A DNA stretch of 64,000 nt, taken from Sphingobium sp. YR768 (GTDB taxonomy: Bacteria > Pseudomonadota > Alphaproteobacteria > Sphingomonadales > Sphingomonadaceae). The translations under genes and the position numbers were made by a program. This document shows positions 44,451 through 52,931 of the stretch, one piece after another (positions within the stretch are counted from its first letter, which is position 1; each line of letters begins with the position of its first letter). The notes below the pieces were generated by a model. That model was not told the DNA's origin and searched no databases. It saw only the letters and a program-made list of their open reading frames with translations. The stretch spans positions 57,761-121,760 of the forward strand of contig NZ_FOGE01000016.1 in assembly GCF_900111125.1 (NCBI RefSeq), given 5' to 3'.

Positions 44451-45230
44451 ATGCAACGCACCAACAGCCCCAGTCTGACGGGGAAGGCTGCCCTCATTTC
44501 CGGCGCAGCGCGCGGCCTTGGCGCGGCGAGCGCCTGGGCGATCTGCGAGGCGGGCGGTCAAGTGATGATAGGCGACCTGCTGGTCGATCGCGGCGAGGAA
44601 ACCGCTGCGGAGTTGCGCGCTGCCGGCCACGCCGCGCAGTTCGTCCAACTCGATGTACGCGACGAAACCGCATGGGCAGCAGCGGTCGACGCCACGGTTC
44701 AGGCCTTTGGCGGGCTGCATATTCTCGTCAACAATGCTGGCATTGCGACGGCGGCCACCGTGGAAGATCTTACAGTCGCGGATTTCCAGACGATCCTCGA
44801 CATCAACCTGCTCGGCGCCTTTCGCGGCATGCAGGCAGCGATCCCGACAATGAAGGCCAGCGGCGGCGGAGCGATCGTCAACATATCCTCTAACTCCACC
44901 CGCAGGGTGAGCGCCATCACCACATCCTATGCCGCGACCAAGGCGGCGGTGGCGAACATGACCAAATCGGCCGCCATTCATTTGGCGCAGAGTGGCGCGA
45001 ACATCCGGGTTAATTCTGTGCATCCCGGCCCGCATGCGACCGACATGCTGCTGGGCAGCGACGCCAAGGCCGATTTGCCGGAAGTGCAGGCCCTGCGCGC
45101 CGCCATCCCCATGGGTCGCATGGGCGAAGCGCGGGAAGTTGGCGCGGTCGTCGCCTTCCTGGCATCGGATGCGGCCTCCTATGTCACTGGCGCGGAACTC
45201 TTCGTCGATGGCGGGCTGACACCGCACTGA
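44451..45230 (+). CDS. Short-chain dehydrogenase/reductase (SDR)
   Basis: The 259-residue SDR is complete, with SGAARGLG cofactor loop, NNAG, Ser in the NISSNS segment, YAATK active site and AELFVDGG end. GGAGAGG precedes the ATG. The 110 bases to the acyl-CoA dehydrogenase include its own promoter-like element, so the two may be separate units. Probably oxidises a diol or hydroxy intermediate. Confidence 0.88.
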   Translation: MQRTNSPSLTGKAALISGAARGLGAASAWAICEAGGQVMIGDLLVDRGEETAAELRAAGHAAQFVQLDVRDETAWAAAVDATVQAFGGLHILVNNAGIATAATVEDLTVADFQTILDINLLGAFRGMQAAIPTMKASGGGAIVNISSNSTRRVSAITTSYAATKAAVANMTKSAAIHLAQSGANIRVNSVHPGPHATDMLLGSDAKADLPEVQALRAAIPMGRMGEAREVGAVVAFLASDAASYVTGAELFVDGGLTPH

Positions 45231-45272
45231 ATTGCACGTCACGCCTTTGCTCGCCCTTGACTCTGGAAATGA

Positions 45273-45294
45273 TGCATATAGTAATAATGCATAC
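45273..45294. promoter_or_regulatory. Repeated TGCATAT element before the acyl-CoA dehydrogenase operon
   Basis: TGCATAT-N6-AATGCATA with the same 15-base repeat spacing as at 43773; a closer pair is at 7813-7830. GCATACGAATTG at its end also occurs, nearly, at about 31995. Confidence 0.45.
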
Positions 45295-45340
45295 GAATTG
45301 AGAGCCGGCCGACTGAACCGGACCTCGCAGGAGAGATCGA

Positions 45341-46507
45341 GTGGATATTTGCCTTTCGGAAGATCATGAAACCATCCGTGAGAATGTGCGGAAGGTGTGC
45401 GACCAGTTCGATGACGAATATTGGTCGCGCTGCGATCAGGAAAAGATCTTCCCGTTCGAATTTCACCGCGCCATGGCCGATGCTGGCTGGCTGGGCATCA
45501 CCATGCCGGAGGAATTTGGCGGCGCCAATCTGGGCGTCACCGAAGCGGCGATCATGATGCATGAAGTGGCGTGCAGCGCGGGCGGCTATTCCGCCGCCAG
45601 TACGCTGCACCTCAATATCTTCGGCCCCCATGCGGTGGTGGTAAACGGCACGCCCGAACAGAAGGAGCGAATGCTCAAGCCGCTGATCGACGGCTCGGAT
45701 CGCGCTTGCTTCGGCGTAACCGAGCCGGACGCGGGCCTCGACACCACCAGCATCACGACCTTCGCGACCAAGGTGCCGGGCGGCTATCGCGTCACCGGCC
45801 GCAAGATCTGGACATCGTCGGGTCAGGTCGCGAACAAGATCTTGCTGCTAACCCGCACCACGCCCAAGGATCAGTGCAAGAAGCCCACCGACGGCATGAC
45901 TTTGTTCTACACCGATCTGGACAAGAGCCAGATCGAGGTGCGCCGTATTCCCAAAATGGGCCGCAACGCCGTCGATTCCAACGCCACCTTCATAGACGAT
46001 TATTTCATCCCGGATGAGGACCGCATCGGCGAGGAAGGCAAGGGTTTCCATTATATCCTGCACAGCCTGAACCCCGAGCGCATACTGGTCGGCATCGAAG
46101 CAGTGGGCCTTGGTCGCGGCGCACTGGCGCGCGCGTCCCGCTATGCGGCCGAACGCAAGGTGTTCGGCAAGCTGATCGGCGAAAATCAGGGCATTCAACA
46201 TCCTTTGGCGGAAAACTGGACCTATCTTGAATCCGCTTATTGGATGATCATGCGCGCGGCCAATCTCTATGATCAGGGCAAGCCCTGCGGCGCGGAAGCC
46301 AATGCCGGCAAGTTTCTGGGCGGACGGGCCGCGTTCGACGCCTGCACCCGCGCAGTCATGACCCATGGCGGCATGGGCTATTCCACCGAATATCAGGTCG
46401 AACGCCTGTTCCGGGAATCGATCCTGTTGCGCATCGCGCCCATCACGGAGCAGATGATCCTGAGCTTCATCGCCGAAAAAGTGCTCGACCTGCCCAAATC
46501 CTACTGA
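45341..46507 (+). CDS. Acyl-CoA dehydrogenase
   Basis: The 388-residue acyl-CoA dehydrogenase has CFGVTEPDAGLDTTS in the middle domain and the C-terminal GGMGYSTEYQVERLFRESILLRIAPI FAD-contact region. The start is GTG at 45341 behind GGAGAGA. It leads a four-gene operon with the TPP enzyme E1 alpha/beta genes and an enoyl-CoA hydratase. It is clearly distinct from the dehydrogenase at 19478. Substrate unknown; the link to an E1 complex is unusual. Confidence 0.92.
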   Translation: MDICLSEDHETIRENVRKVCDQFDDEYWSRCDQEKIFPFEFHRAMADAGWLGITMPEEFGGANLGVTEAAIMMHEVACSAGGYSAASTLHLNIFGPHAVVVNGTPEQKERMLKPLIDGSDRACFGVTEPDAGLDTTSITTFATKVPGGYRVTGRKIWTSSGQVANKILLLTRTTPKDQCKKPTDGMTLFYTDLDKSQIEVRRIPKMGRNAVDSNATFIDDYFIPDEDRIGEEGKGFHYILHSLNPERILVGIEAVGLGRGALARASRYAAERKVFGKLIGENQGIQHPLAENWTYLESAYWMIMRAANLYDQGKPCGAEANAGKFLGGRAAFDACTRAVMTHGGMGYSTEYQVERLFRESILLRIAPITEQMILSFIAEKVLDLPKSY

Positions 46508-46526
46508 GCCATAATCAGGAGAGGTT

Positions 46527-47510
46527 ATGTCCAACTATCCCAAGCCCGATCCGGCAACCTTGCTGGAAATTTACAAGAAGGCGGCGCTGATCAAGCTTAA
46601 CGACGAGCGCATCATCAAGCAGATGATGGCCGGCAAGCTGGTCATGCCCTATTACAGCCCGCGCGGGCAGGAAATCATCCCGTCGGCCATTTCCGTCAGC
46701 CTGACCGACGATGATTATATCTGCACCATCTATCGCGGCATCCACGATATGCTGGCCAAGGGTTTCCCGCTGGACGAGCTATGGGCCGAACTGGCCGGGC
46801 GGGTCACCGGCACCTGCAAGGGCAAGGGCGGCCCGATGCACCTGACCTGCCCGGACAAGGGGATGATGGTAACGACCGGCATCGTCGGATCGTCCATGCC
46901 GATCGCCACCGGCCTTGGCTGGGCGGCGAAGCTGGATGGCAAGAATCGCGTGTCCATCGCCAATTTCGGCGATGGCGCGGCCAATATCGGCGCTTTCCAT
47001 GAATCGCTCAACATGGCGGCGGTGTGGAAGCTGCCGGTCATCTTCGTGTGCCAGAATAATCTCTACGCCGAACATACCAGCGTCGCCTATTCCCGCGCGA
47101 TCGACAAGATTTCGGATCGGGCGGCGGGCTATGGCATGCCGGGCGTTACGGTGAACGGCAATGATCCCGATGAAATGTATGGCGCGGCCAAGGTCGCGAT
47201 CGACCGCGCCCGCGCCGGCGAAGGCCCGACCCTGATCGAGGCGATGACCTTCCGCTTCAACGGCCATCTGCTGGGTGAAGCCGGCCATTATATGGACAAG
47301 GGCCTTTATGCCCAGGCGCAGAAGGATGATCCGATGCCGATCCTGCGCGCGCGCCTGATCGCAGACGGGATTGCGAACGAGGACGAACTGGCCGCTATCG
47401 AAGCGGATATCGACGCCCGCATCGATGTCGCGCTGGCTGCTGCCTATGACGCGCCATTCCCGGATGTCGCCGAACTGAAGCGCGACGTGTTCGCCGAAGA
47501 AATTGCGTGA
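46527..47510 (+). CDS. TPP-dependent dehydrogenase E1 component, alpha subunit (acetoin/2-oxoacid type)
   Basis: The 327-residue E1 alpha has the thiamine-diphosphate motif starting GDG (148-150) and ending QNN (176-178). The GRVTGTCKGKGGPMHL and VWKLPVIFVCQNN segments are closer, by eye, to AcoA of acetoin dehydrogenases than to branched-chain enzymes. It would decarboxylate a 2-oxo acid or cleave an acyloin, giving a bound acyl group for a lipoyl arm. The E1 beta gene follows ten bases later. Separate lipoyl (32122) and E2 (58121) genes probably complete the complex; no E3 gene is in the window. Confidence 0.9.
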   Translation: MSNYPKPDPATLLEIYKKAALIKLNDERIIKQMMAGKLVMPYYSPRGQEIIPSAISVSLTDDDYICTIYRGIHDMLAKGFPLDELWAELAGRVTGTCKGKGGPMHLTCPDKGMMVTTGIVGSSMPIATGLGWAAKLDGKNRVSIANFGDGAANIGAFHESLNMAAVWKLPVIFVCQNNLYAEHTSVAYSRAIDKISDRAAGYGMPGVTVNGNDPDEMYGAAKVAIDRARAGEGPTLIEAMTFRFNGHLLGEAGHYMDKGLYAQAQKDDPMPILRARLIADGIANEDELAAIEADIDARIDVALAAAYDAPFPDVAELKRDVFAEEIA

Positions 47511-47520
47511 GAGGATCGTC

Positions 47521-48537
47521 ATGACCGATACCACCACCACAACCGCCCCGGCCGACAATCAGGTCAGGAAAATGACCGCCGTCGAAGCCATCAACCTGGC
47601 GCTGCATGATGCGATGGAGGCCGACGCCAAGGTACTCGTGCTGGGCGAGGAAGTCGCCGACCCGCAGGAAGGCGGCGTCATGGGCGTGACCAAGGGCCTG
47701 TCCACCAAATTCGGCGAAGATCGCGTCAAATCGACGCCGATTTCGGAGCAGGCGATCATCGGCGCAGCCATTGGCGCGGCAGTCGGCGGTTACAAGCCCG
47801 TCGCCGAAATCATGCTGATGAACTTCGTCACCGTGGCGATGGACATGATCATCAACCATGCCGCCAAGCTGCGCTTCATGTCGGGCGGGCAGACCGGCGT
47901 GCCGATGGTGATCCGCACCATGACCGGCGCGGGCTTCTCCACCGGCGGCCAGCATAGCGACTATTGGGAGGCCTGGTTCGCCCATGCCCCCGGCATCAAG
48001 GTGGTCGCCCCGTCCAACCCGGACGATGCCTATGGCCTGATGCGGGCGGCGATCGATGATCCCGATCCGGTGCTGTTCATCGAAAACCTGCCCAGCTACT
48101 GGACGCCTGCGCCGGTGACGAAGCAGATCATCCCGATCGGCAAGGCACGGATCGCGCGCGAAGGTAGCGACGTCACCGTCATCGCCCATTCGCTGATGGT
48201 GACGCACAGCCTGGCCGTGGCGGAAAAGCTGTCCGGCGAAGGCGTGTCGGTGGAGGTGATCGACCTGCGCACCATTTCGCCATGGGACAAGGAAACGGTG
48301 CTCGCGTCGGTGCGCAAGACCGGGCGGGCGGTGGTCGTCCATGAAGCCGTGAAGCAGTTCGGCATCGGCGCGGAAATCGCGTCGGTCATCACCGAAGAGC
48401 TTTGGGGCACGCTCAAGCGTCCGGTCGAGCGGGTCGGCGCGGCCTTCAGCTCGGTGCCTTTCTCCAAGCCGCTGGAAACCGCCTTCGCGCCCCAGCCGGA
48501 CACGATCGCCGCCGCCATCAAGGCAGCGCTCGCCTGA
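47521..48537 (+). CDS. TPP-dependent dehydrogenase E1 component, beta subunit
   Basis: The 338-residue E1 beta (transketolase pyrimidine-binding plus C-terminal domains) has MTAVEAINLALHDAM, VLGEEVADPQEGG, PISEQAIIGAAIGAA and the C-terminal VIDLRTISPWDKETV block, all typical. The start is ATG 47521 behind GAGAGG. It forms an alpha2beta2 heterotetramer with the preceding subunit. Followed 50 bases later by an enoyl-CoA hydratase gene in the same operon. Confidence 0.92.
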   Translation: MTDTTTTTAPADNQVRKMTAVEAINLALHDAMEADAKVLVLGEEVADPQEGGVMGVTKGLSTKFGEDRVKSTPISEQAIIGAAIGAAVGGYKPVAEIMLMNFVTVAMDMIINHAAKLRFMSGGQTGVPMVIRTMTGAGFSTGGQHSDYWEAWFAHAPGIKVVAPSNPDDAYGLMRAAIDDPDPVLFIENLPSYWTPAPVTKQIIPIGKARIAREGSDVTVIAHSLMVTHSLAVAEKLSGEGVSVEVIDLRTISPWDKETVLASVRKTGRAVVVHEAVKQFGIGAEIASVITEELWGTLKRPVERVGAAFSSVPFSKPLETAFAPQPDTIAAAIKAALA

Positions 48538-48587
48538 CCATCATGGGGTCGCCGTGGTGGCGGCCCCTCCCTTTCAAGGGCATCTGC

Positions 48588-49403
48588 ATGATCGCTTCAG
48601 CAGAAGATGACAGCTATCTGGTCGAATTGACCGACGGCGTACTGCGCCTGTCCTTCAACCGGCCGCAATTTGGCAACGCAATTCCCAAGACGGCCGTGCC
48701 CGGTCTGACCCAGTTGTTCCACGCCGCGCAAGCCGATCCGTCAGTGCGCTGCATGTGGGTGCGCGGTGAAGGCAAGATTTTTTCCGCCGGCGGCGATGTC
48801 GCTGGCTTCGCCCAGTCGATCGAGCAGGACGTGGCGACACGGCAGGCCGATTTTGCCCGTCGCCTGCCGCTGGCGCGCGGTTTGGTGGAGGCGATCGCCG
48901 CCTTCGACCGGCCGATCGTGACGTCGGTGCGCGGCGCAGCGGCTGGCGCGGGCCTCTTCTACCCGCTGGTCGCCGACTATGCGATCGGTGACGACAGCGC
49001 GACCTTCGTCTTCGCGCACCAGAAGGTCGGCCTATCGCCCGATGGCGGCGTCACCGCCGTTCTGCCGCAGGTGGTCGGCACACGCATGGCGCGCATGCTG
49101 CTGCTGACGGCGGCCAAGGTCGACGCGCAGGAGGCATTACGGCTGGGCATGTTGCATCGGATCGTCGCGGCGGATGCGCTGGAGGAAGAAGCGATGAAGA
49201 TGGCGACCCGTCTCGCCCGCGCACCGCAACTGGCGATCACCCGCGCCAAGAAGCTGGTCAATGACGCGCCCAAACAGTCGCTGGCGCAGATATTGGACGC
49301 GGAAACCGATGGTATCGTCGCCTGCGTTGGCGATCCTGATTTCGATGAGGGCGTGCGCGCTTTCCTTGAAAAGCGCAGCGCCATCTTCCCCTCGACGCGC
49401 TAA
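48588..49403 (+). CDS. Enoyl-CoA hydratase/isomerase (crotonase) family protein
   Basis: The 271-residue crotonase-fold protein has oxyanion segments SAGGDVAGF and RGAAAGAG. The two Glu residues of true hydratases are not preserved: the region reads FAHQKVGLSPDGG, with His and Asp at or near those places, so an isomerase or a different hydrolase-like reaction is possible. AAGGG precedes ATG 48588. Last gene of the acyl-CoA dehydrogenase - E1 operon, ending in a terminator shared with the convergent DUF1330 gene. Confidence 0.85.
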   Translation: MIASAEDDSYLVELTDGVLRLSFNRPQFGNAIPKTAVPGLTQLFHAAQADPSVRCMWVRGEGKIFSAGGDVAGFAQSIEQDVATRQADFARRLPLARGLVEAIAAFDRPIVTSVRGAAAGAGLFYPLVADYAIGDDSATFVFAHQKVGLSPDGGVTAVLPQVVGTRMARMLLLTAAKVDAQEALRLGMLHRIVAADALEEEAMKMATRLARAPQLAITRAKKLVNDAPKQSLAQILDAETDGIVACVGDPDFDEGVRAFLEKRSAIFPSTR

Positions 49404-49419
49404 CGCTAAAGCGCGTCGA
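49392..49419. terminator. Bidirectional hairpin overlapping both stop codons
   Basis: TCGACGCGCT (49392-49401) and its exact complement (49410-49419) flank AACGCTAA. The hairpin contains the stop codons of both convergent genes. Confidence 0.65.
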
Positions 49420-49693
49420 TCAGGTACATGCGCGTCGTCGCACCCGCCTGCCGGCTTTGCGCATAAGGCTGATATTCCGGACTGGCGAGAAAGCCCTTGA
49501 GCGCCTGGGCCGAGGGGAAGTCGAAGATCACGACCCGATCCGGCACTGCCCCCTCCCCCTCCAGCACGTCCGGCGCGCCGGCCGCCAGATAGCGCCCTCC
49601 TGCAGCCGCCACCATCGGCGGCACCGCGCGCCCATAGTCGGCCCGCCAGCCCTCATCCAGATAGGTAAGTTCGACAACGAGATAGACAGTCAT
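49406..49693 (-). CDS. DUF1330-family protein
   Basis: The 95-residue ferredoxin-like dimeric protein has AAGGRYLAAGAPDVLEGEG, RVVIFDFPSAQALKGFLASPEYQ and a C-terminal TRMYLIDAL strand, the pattern of DUF1330. Function of the family is unassigned. It is downstream of the small membrane protein and RDRSWG genes in a leftward operon. Confidence 0.85.
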   Translation of the reverse strand: MTVYLVVELTYLDEGWRADYGRAVPPMVAAAGGRYLAAGAPDVLEGEGAVPDRVVIFDFPSAQALKGFLASPEYQPYAQSRQAGATTRMYLIDAL

Positions 49694-49704
49694 GACGTTT
49701 TCCT

Positions 49705-50256
49705 TCAAGCTGCCGCAGCCGGTCTCGAGGGCCAGGCGATGAGCAGAAACGACAGGATGACGGGCGCGAAGCCCATGACCAAGCCGAAGATTGCGATCGG
49801 CGCGAAGCCGACCTTCACGATTTCCGCACATGTCCAGAGCGCGACCAGCGCCGCCGTCACACCGCTGACCACGCGGACGACGCCACCGATCCGCAGCCCC
49901 GGCAATCGCCCTTCCCGACGCCCCATGAAGAAGCGCCTGTCGTCCCCACACGCCTGCCACAGCGCCAGCAATACATAGGCGGCCACGACGATATTGCCCC
50001 ACCACAGGATCATCCACACCCAGGCAATCCGGTCGGCCAGACGCCCGCCCCGTTCGCGGAAGATCAGCCAACCGACCATGAAGAACAGGCCCGTCACCAG
50101 ATCATTGTTGATGAACAACTGCCATGGGTCGCCCGATCCGGCGAGGAAGGTGTCGAAGCCCACGCCATGATCCATGCCGCTGTTGATTGCGACGTTAGCC
50201 ATGTTGACGCCCATGATCGCAATCACGACCCAGGCGATGATCCGCGCGCCTTTCAT
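49705..50256 (-). CDS. Small integral membrane protein, unknown family
   Basis: The 183-residue protein has about five hydrophobic segments: residues 5-25, around 55-70 (LVTGLFFMVGWLIF), 85-105 (WVWMILWWGNIVVAAYVLLAL), 130-145 and 155-172. A charged RRFFMGRREGR loop lies between the third and fourth. The start is ATG 50256 behind GGAGGAA. Not recognised; possible roles are a membrane anchor or small transporter for the RDRSWG/DUF1330 operon in which it lies. Confidence 0.7.
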   Translation of the reverse strand: MKGARIIAWVVIAIMGVNMANVAINSGMDHGVGFDTFLAGSGDPWQLFINNDLVTGLFFMVGWLIFRERGGRLADRIAWVWMILWWGNIVVAAYVLLALWQACGDDRRFFMGRREGRLPGLRIGGVVRVVSGVTAALVALWTCAEIVKVGFAPIAIFGLVMGFAPVILSFLLIAWPSRPAAAA

Positions 50257-50276
50257 GCCTTCCTCCCCCGTTTGGC

Positions 50277-51272
50277 TCAGCGCTTCTGCTGGCTCATCTT
50301 GTAGACATAGTCGTTCCACTGGACTTCCTGGCTTTCGCCATAGCCGGTGCGCCCGTCCCAATCCCATTCGACCAGGCCGATATGGCAGGTAATGTTGGAC
50401 CAGCCACCCCAGATGGTTTGCGCCACCAGCTTGCCGCGAATATGATAGGTGTCGCCCCGGTCATCCTCAAAGCTGTAATCATGGGTGATCGGACCGAACT
50501 GATCAGGGGTGCGGGTCGTAATCTTCGAGGAATTGCGGATGCGGCGCTGTTCCCCTTTCACCACGACCCAACCATCGTTGAAGATGCGCGTGGGCACCGG
50601 CATGATGCCCTTCCATTCGGGGTTGCGATCCGGGTCGTCATGCGATCCGACATTGAAGGCGAAGTCCTCGCCGAAGGCACCCGTCACCCAGGTATAGGGC
50701 GGCGCGGGATTGTGATTTTCCGGTCGCGCCTCGCCCCAGCTGCGATCGCGCACGGCATGGCAATCGACCTTGTAGCGCTCGCCGCGCAGGACCAGATCGC
50801 CGGTGACATGCATCACCTGTTCGAAATGTTTGTTATTGGCCCGCATGATCGGCACGCCGATCGCGCGCAGGTCCACATCGACGCTTGTCTCACGCACCGG
50901 ATCGTCAAAGGTCAGACGCACATGCTCCAGCGGCTTGATCGCCTGCACCCGCATGCTGTTGGGCAACTGGATATCGCTGCCATCGCCGACCACGGTCATC
51001 GCCATATAGTCGCGGTAATCGAATAGCTCGCAGGCCAGATGGCTCTGCTTGATGCCCTTGAAGATCATCAGGCCGGAACTCACCGTCCCCAGCGTGGGGT
51101 GCACCCAGCAATAGGCGAAGCAGTTGATCGCCGCTTCGGGCACATGGAAATTCCAGTACCATGTCTCGGTCAGCGTATCGACCGGATCGCCCACGCCATG
51201 ATAATATTCGTCCTGCGGGACATGCGATCCAAAGCCTCCGCCCAGATTGCTGTTCCAGTCGGTATCGGACAT
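50277..51272 (-). CDS. Lipocalin-like RDRSWG protein (AttH/CrtC-like), copy 3
   Basis: The 331-residue protein carries AVRDRSWGEARPEN, the signature shared with copies 1, 2 and 4, and a Trp-rich C-terminus (WGGWSNITCHIGLVEWDWDGR). The start is ATG 51272 behind GGAGAGG. It heads the operon with the small membrane protein and DUF1330 gene and is divergent from Rieske oxygenase 3 with two second-class operators between, so the two products are probably made together. Confidence 0.7.
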   Translation of the reverse strand: MSDTDWNSNLGGGFGSHVPQDEYYHGVGDPVDTLTETWYWNFHVPEAAINCFAYCWVHPTLGTVSSGLMIFKGIKQSHLACELFDYRDYMAMTVVGDGSDIQLPNSMRVQAIKPLEHVRLTFDDPVRETSVDVDLRAIGVPIMRANNKHFEQVMHVTGDLVLRGERYKVDCHAVRDRSWGEARPENHNPAPPYTWVTGAFGEDFAFNVGSHDDPDRNPEWKGIMPVPTRIFNDGWVVVKGEQRRIRNSSKITTRTPDQFGPITHDYSFEDDRGDTYHIRGKLVAQTIWGGWSNITCHIGLVEWDWDGRTGYGESQEVQWNDYVYKMSQQKR

Positions 51273-51333
51273 CAAGCCTCTCCATTTGCGCCGTCATCGG
51301 CCTTTGTCCGAGCATTAGGATGCTTACGCACCA

Positions 51334-51350
51334 TATGCTAGCATAATTTA
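51334..51350. promoter_or_regulatory. Second-class operator element (perfect core)
   Basis: TATGCTAGCATAATTTA contains the perfect palindromic core TATGCTAGCATA between the divergent RDRSWG and Rieske genes. Confidence 0.7.
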
Positions 51351-51377
51351 TTGCAGGCTGGACCGGCCGGCATTTTG

Positions 51378-51394
51378 TATGGTAGCATACCATA
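51378..51394. promoter_or_regulatory. Second-class operator element
   Basis: TATGGTA-GCA-TACCATA is a perfect 7-3-7 inverted repeat 44 bases after the first copy and 37 bases before the Rieske start. Confidence 0.7.
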
Positions 51395-51430
51395 TTGGAA
51401 ATGCGAACCCGCAGCCAAGGGAGACGGATG

Positions 51431-52834
51431 ATGGCAGTCATTGCCGAACGGGATGTGGTGAAGGGCTATGGCAGTAAGGAACGCCCCTTGCTGAGCGAAT
51501 TGTGGAGCCGGGACAGTCGCGGCCCTAATGCGGCGATGCAGGCACGCGGCGACCATCAGCCGAACAATCGGCAGATCGATTATGCGCGCTATCATGACCC
51601 TGCCTTTTTCCAGCAGGAACTGGACAAGATCTGGAACCGCCAATGGCTGTTCGCCTGCCGCGACGAGGATATTCCACAGGTCGGCGATCGGGTGCCACTG
51701 ACGATCGGCCCCAACAGCTATTTCATCGTGCGGTCGGATACGGACAGCTTCAAGGCTTTCTATAATAGCTGCCTGCATCGCGGGACCAAGTTATGCGCGA
51801 AGAAGGAACAGGCGGAAACGATCCGTTGTCCCTATCATGCCTGGGAATGGAATGTGGACGGGCGGCTGAAACGCATCCCCAGCCATTGGGATTTCCCCGA
51901 CCTCACCCGGCTCAACGCTTCCCTGCCCGAAGTAAGGCTGGAACGCTGGGGCGGCTTCCTGTTTATCAATGCCGACAAGGATGCGCCGCCGCTGCTGGAC
52001 GCGCTGGGACCGATGCCGGATCATTTCGCCGCCTTCGCACCAGAAAATCGCTATACCAAGGCACGCTTTCGCAAACTCGTCCGCGCCAACTGGAAAATCA
52101 CACAGGAAGCCTTTCAGGAATCCTATCATCTCTACGCCACGCACCCGGAAGGCGTGCCCTTCACCGGCGACAGCCAGTCGCAATATGACATTTTCACCAC
52201 GCCGCTGGGTGCGGTAGGGCGCGAAGCGGTGCCGTCGGCCGTACCCAGCATGCATGCGGATTCCTCGGCAACGGCGCATGCCGCCGCGATGGTGGCGGCG
52301 CAGGTGCAGCAGATGTGGCATTATCCAGACGCCACCCTGCCCGACATCGATCCGGCCAAGGATGTGCGCGCGCAACTGGGCGACTGGCTGCGGCAAAGCT
52401 ATGAACAAAGCTATGACCGCCCGATCACCGAAAGCGACGCGGTGATGATCGATAGCTCGCTCTATTTCCTCTATCCGCACTTTACCCTGTGGCTGTCGGA
52501 ATCGGTGCCCTTCGTCTACCAGTTCCTGCCGCACGAAACCGACCCGAACCTCTGCTATTTCGATGTCCGCCTGCTGATGCCCTGGCGCGAGGGTGAGCCT
52601 CGGCCGCCGGCGGCCGAACCGATCGAGATCGGCGCGGACGAAAGCATTGCGGAAAAGGCGCCGGCTTATGGTTTCCTCGCGATGATCTTCGATCAGGATA
52701 TGAGCAACCTGCCGCTGGTCCAGCAGGGGCTGAAGGCAGCCAATCCCGCTGCCCCCTATTCACGCCTTGGCGCTTATCAGGAGGGCATGATCCAGGCTTG
52801 GCACGAACTGATCGACCGCGATCTGGCGCGCTGA
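51431..52834 (+). CDS. Rieske non-heme iron oxygenase, catalytic subunit (copy 3)
   Basis: The 467-residue oxygenase has CLHRG (Cys114, His116) and CPYHAW (Cys133, His136), then NWKITQEAFQESYHLYATHP with probable iron ligands His233 and His238 and an Asp in FDQD. Its sequence closely follows the oxygenase at 13413 (shared GYGSKERP start, RLKRIPSHWDF and RWGGFLFINADKDAP). The likely start is ATG 51431, seven bases after GGGAG; an adjacent ATG at 51428 is possible. Ends at a strong double hairpin. Confidence 0.92.
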   Translation: MAVIAERDVVKGYGSKERPLLSELWSRDSRGPNAAMQARGDHQPNNRQIDYARYHDPAFFQQELDKIWNRQWLFACRDEDIPQVGDRVPLTIGPNSYFIVRSDTDSFKAFYNSCLHRGTKLCAKKEQAETIRCPYHAWEWNVDGRLKRIPSHWDFPDLTRLNASLPEVRLERWGGFLFINADKDAPPLLDALGPMPDHFAAFAPENRYTKARFRKLVRANWKITQEAFQESYHLYATHPEGVPFTGDSQSQYDIFTTPLGAVGREAVPSAVPSMHADSSATAHAAAMVAAQVQQMWHYPDATLPDIDPAKDVRAQLGDWLRQSYEQSYDRPITESDAVMIDSSLYFLYPHFTLWLSESVPFVYQFLPHETDPNLCYFDVRLLMPWREGEPRPPAAEPIEIGADESIAEKAPAYGFLAMIFDQDMSNLPLVQQGLKAANPAAPYSRLGAYQEGMIQAWHELIDRDLAR

Positions 52835-52845
52835 TCAAAAGACGC

Positions 52846-52870
52846 GGGGAAGGAGCGCCCCTCCTTCCCC
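52846..52870. terminator. Hairpin after Rieske gene
   Basis: GGGGAAGGAG (52846-52855) pairs exactly with CTCCTTCCCC (52861-52870); loop CGCCC. Confidence 0.6.
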
Positions 52871-52874
52871 TGAC

Positions 52875-52917
52875 AAAAAGAGAGGCGGCCGGGGTTGTCC
52901 CGGCCGCCTCTCTTTTT
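52875..52917. terminator. Bidirectional rho-independent terminator, 19-bp perfect stem
   Basis: Bases 52875-52893 pair without mismatch with 52899-52917 around loop GTTGT. A-tracts and T-tracts at the stem ends serve both strands, insulating the Rieske gene from the convergent TonB receptor gene. Confidence 0.88.
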
Positions 52918-52931
52918 GAACATTGGTCGAT

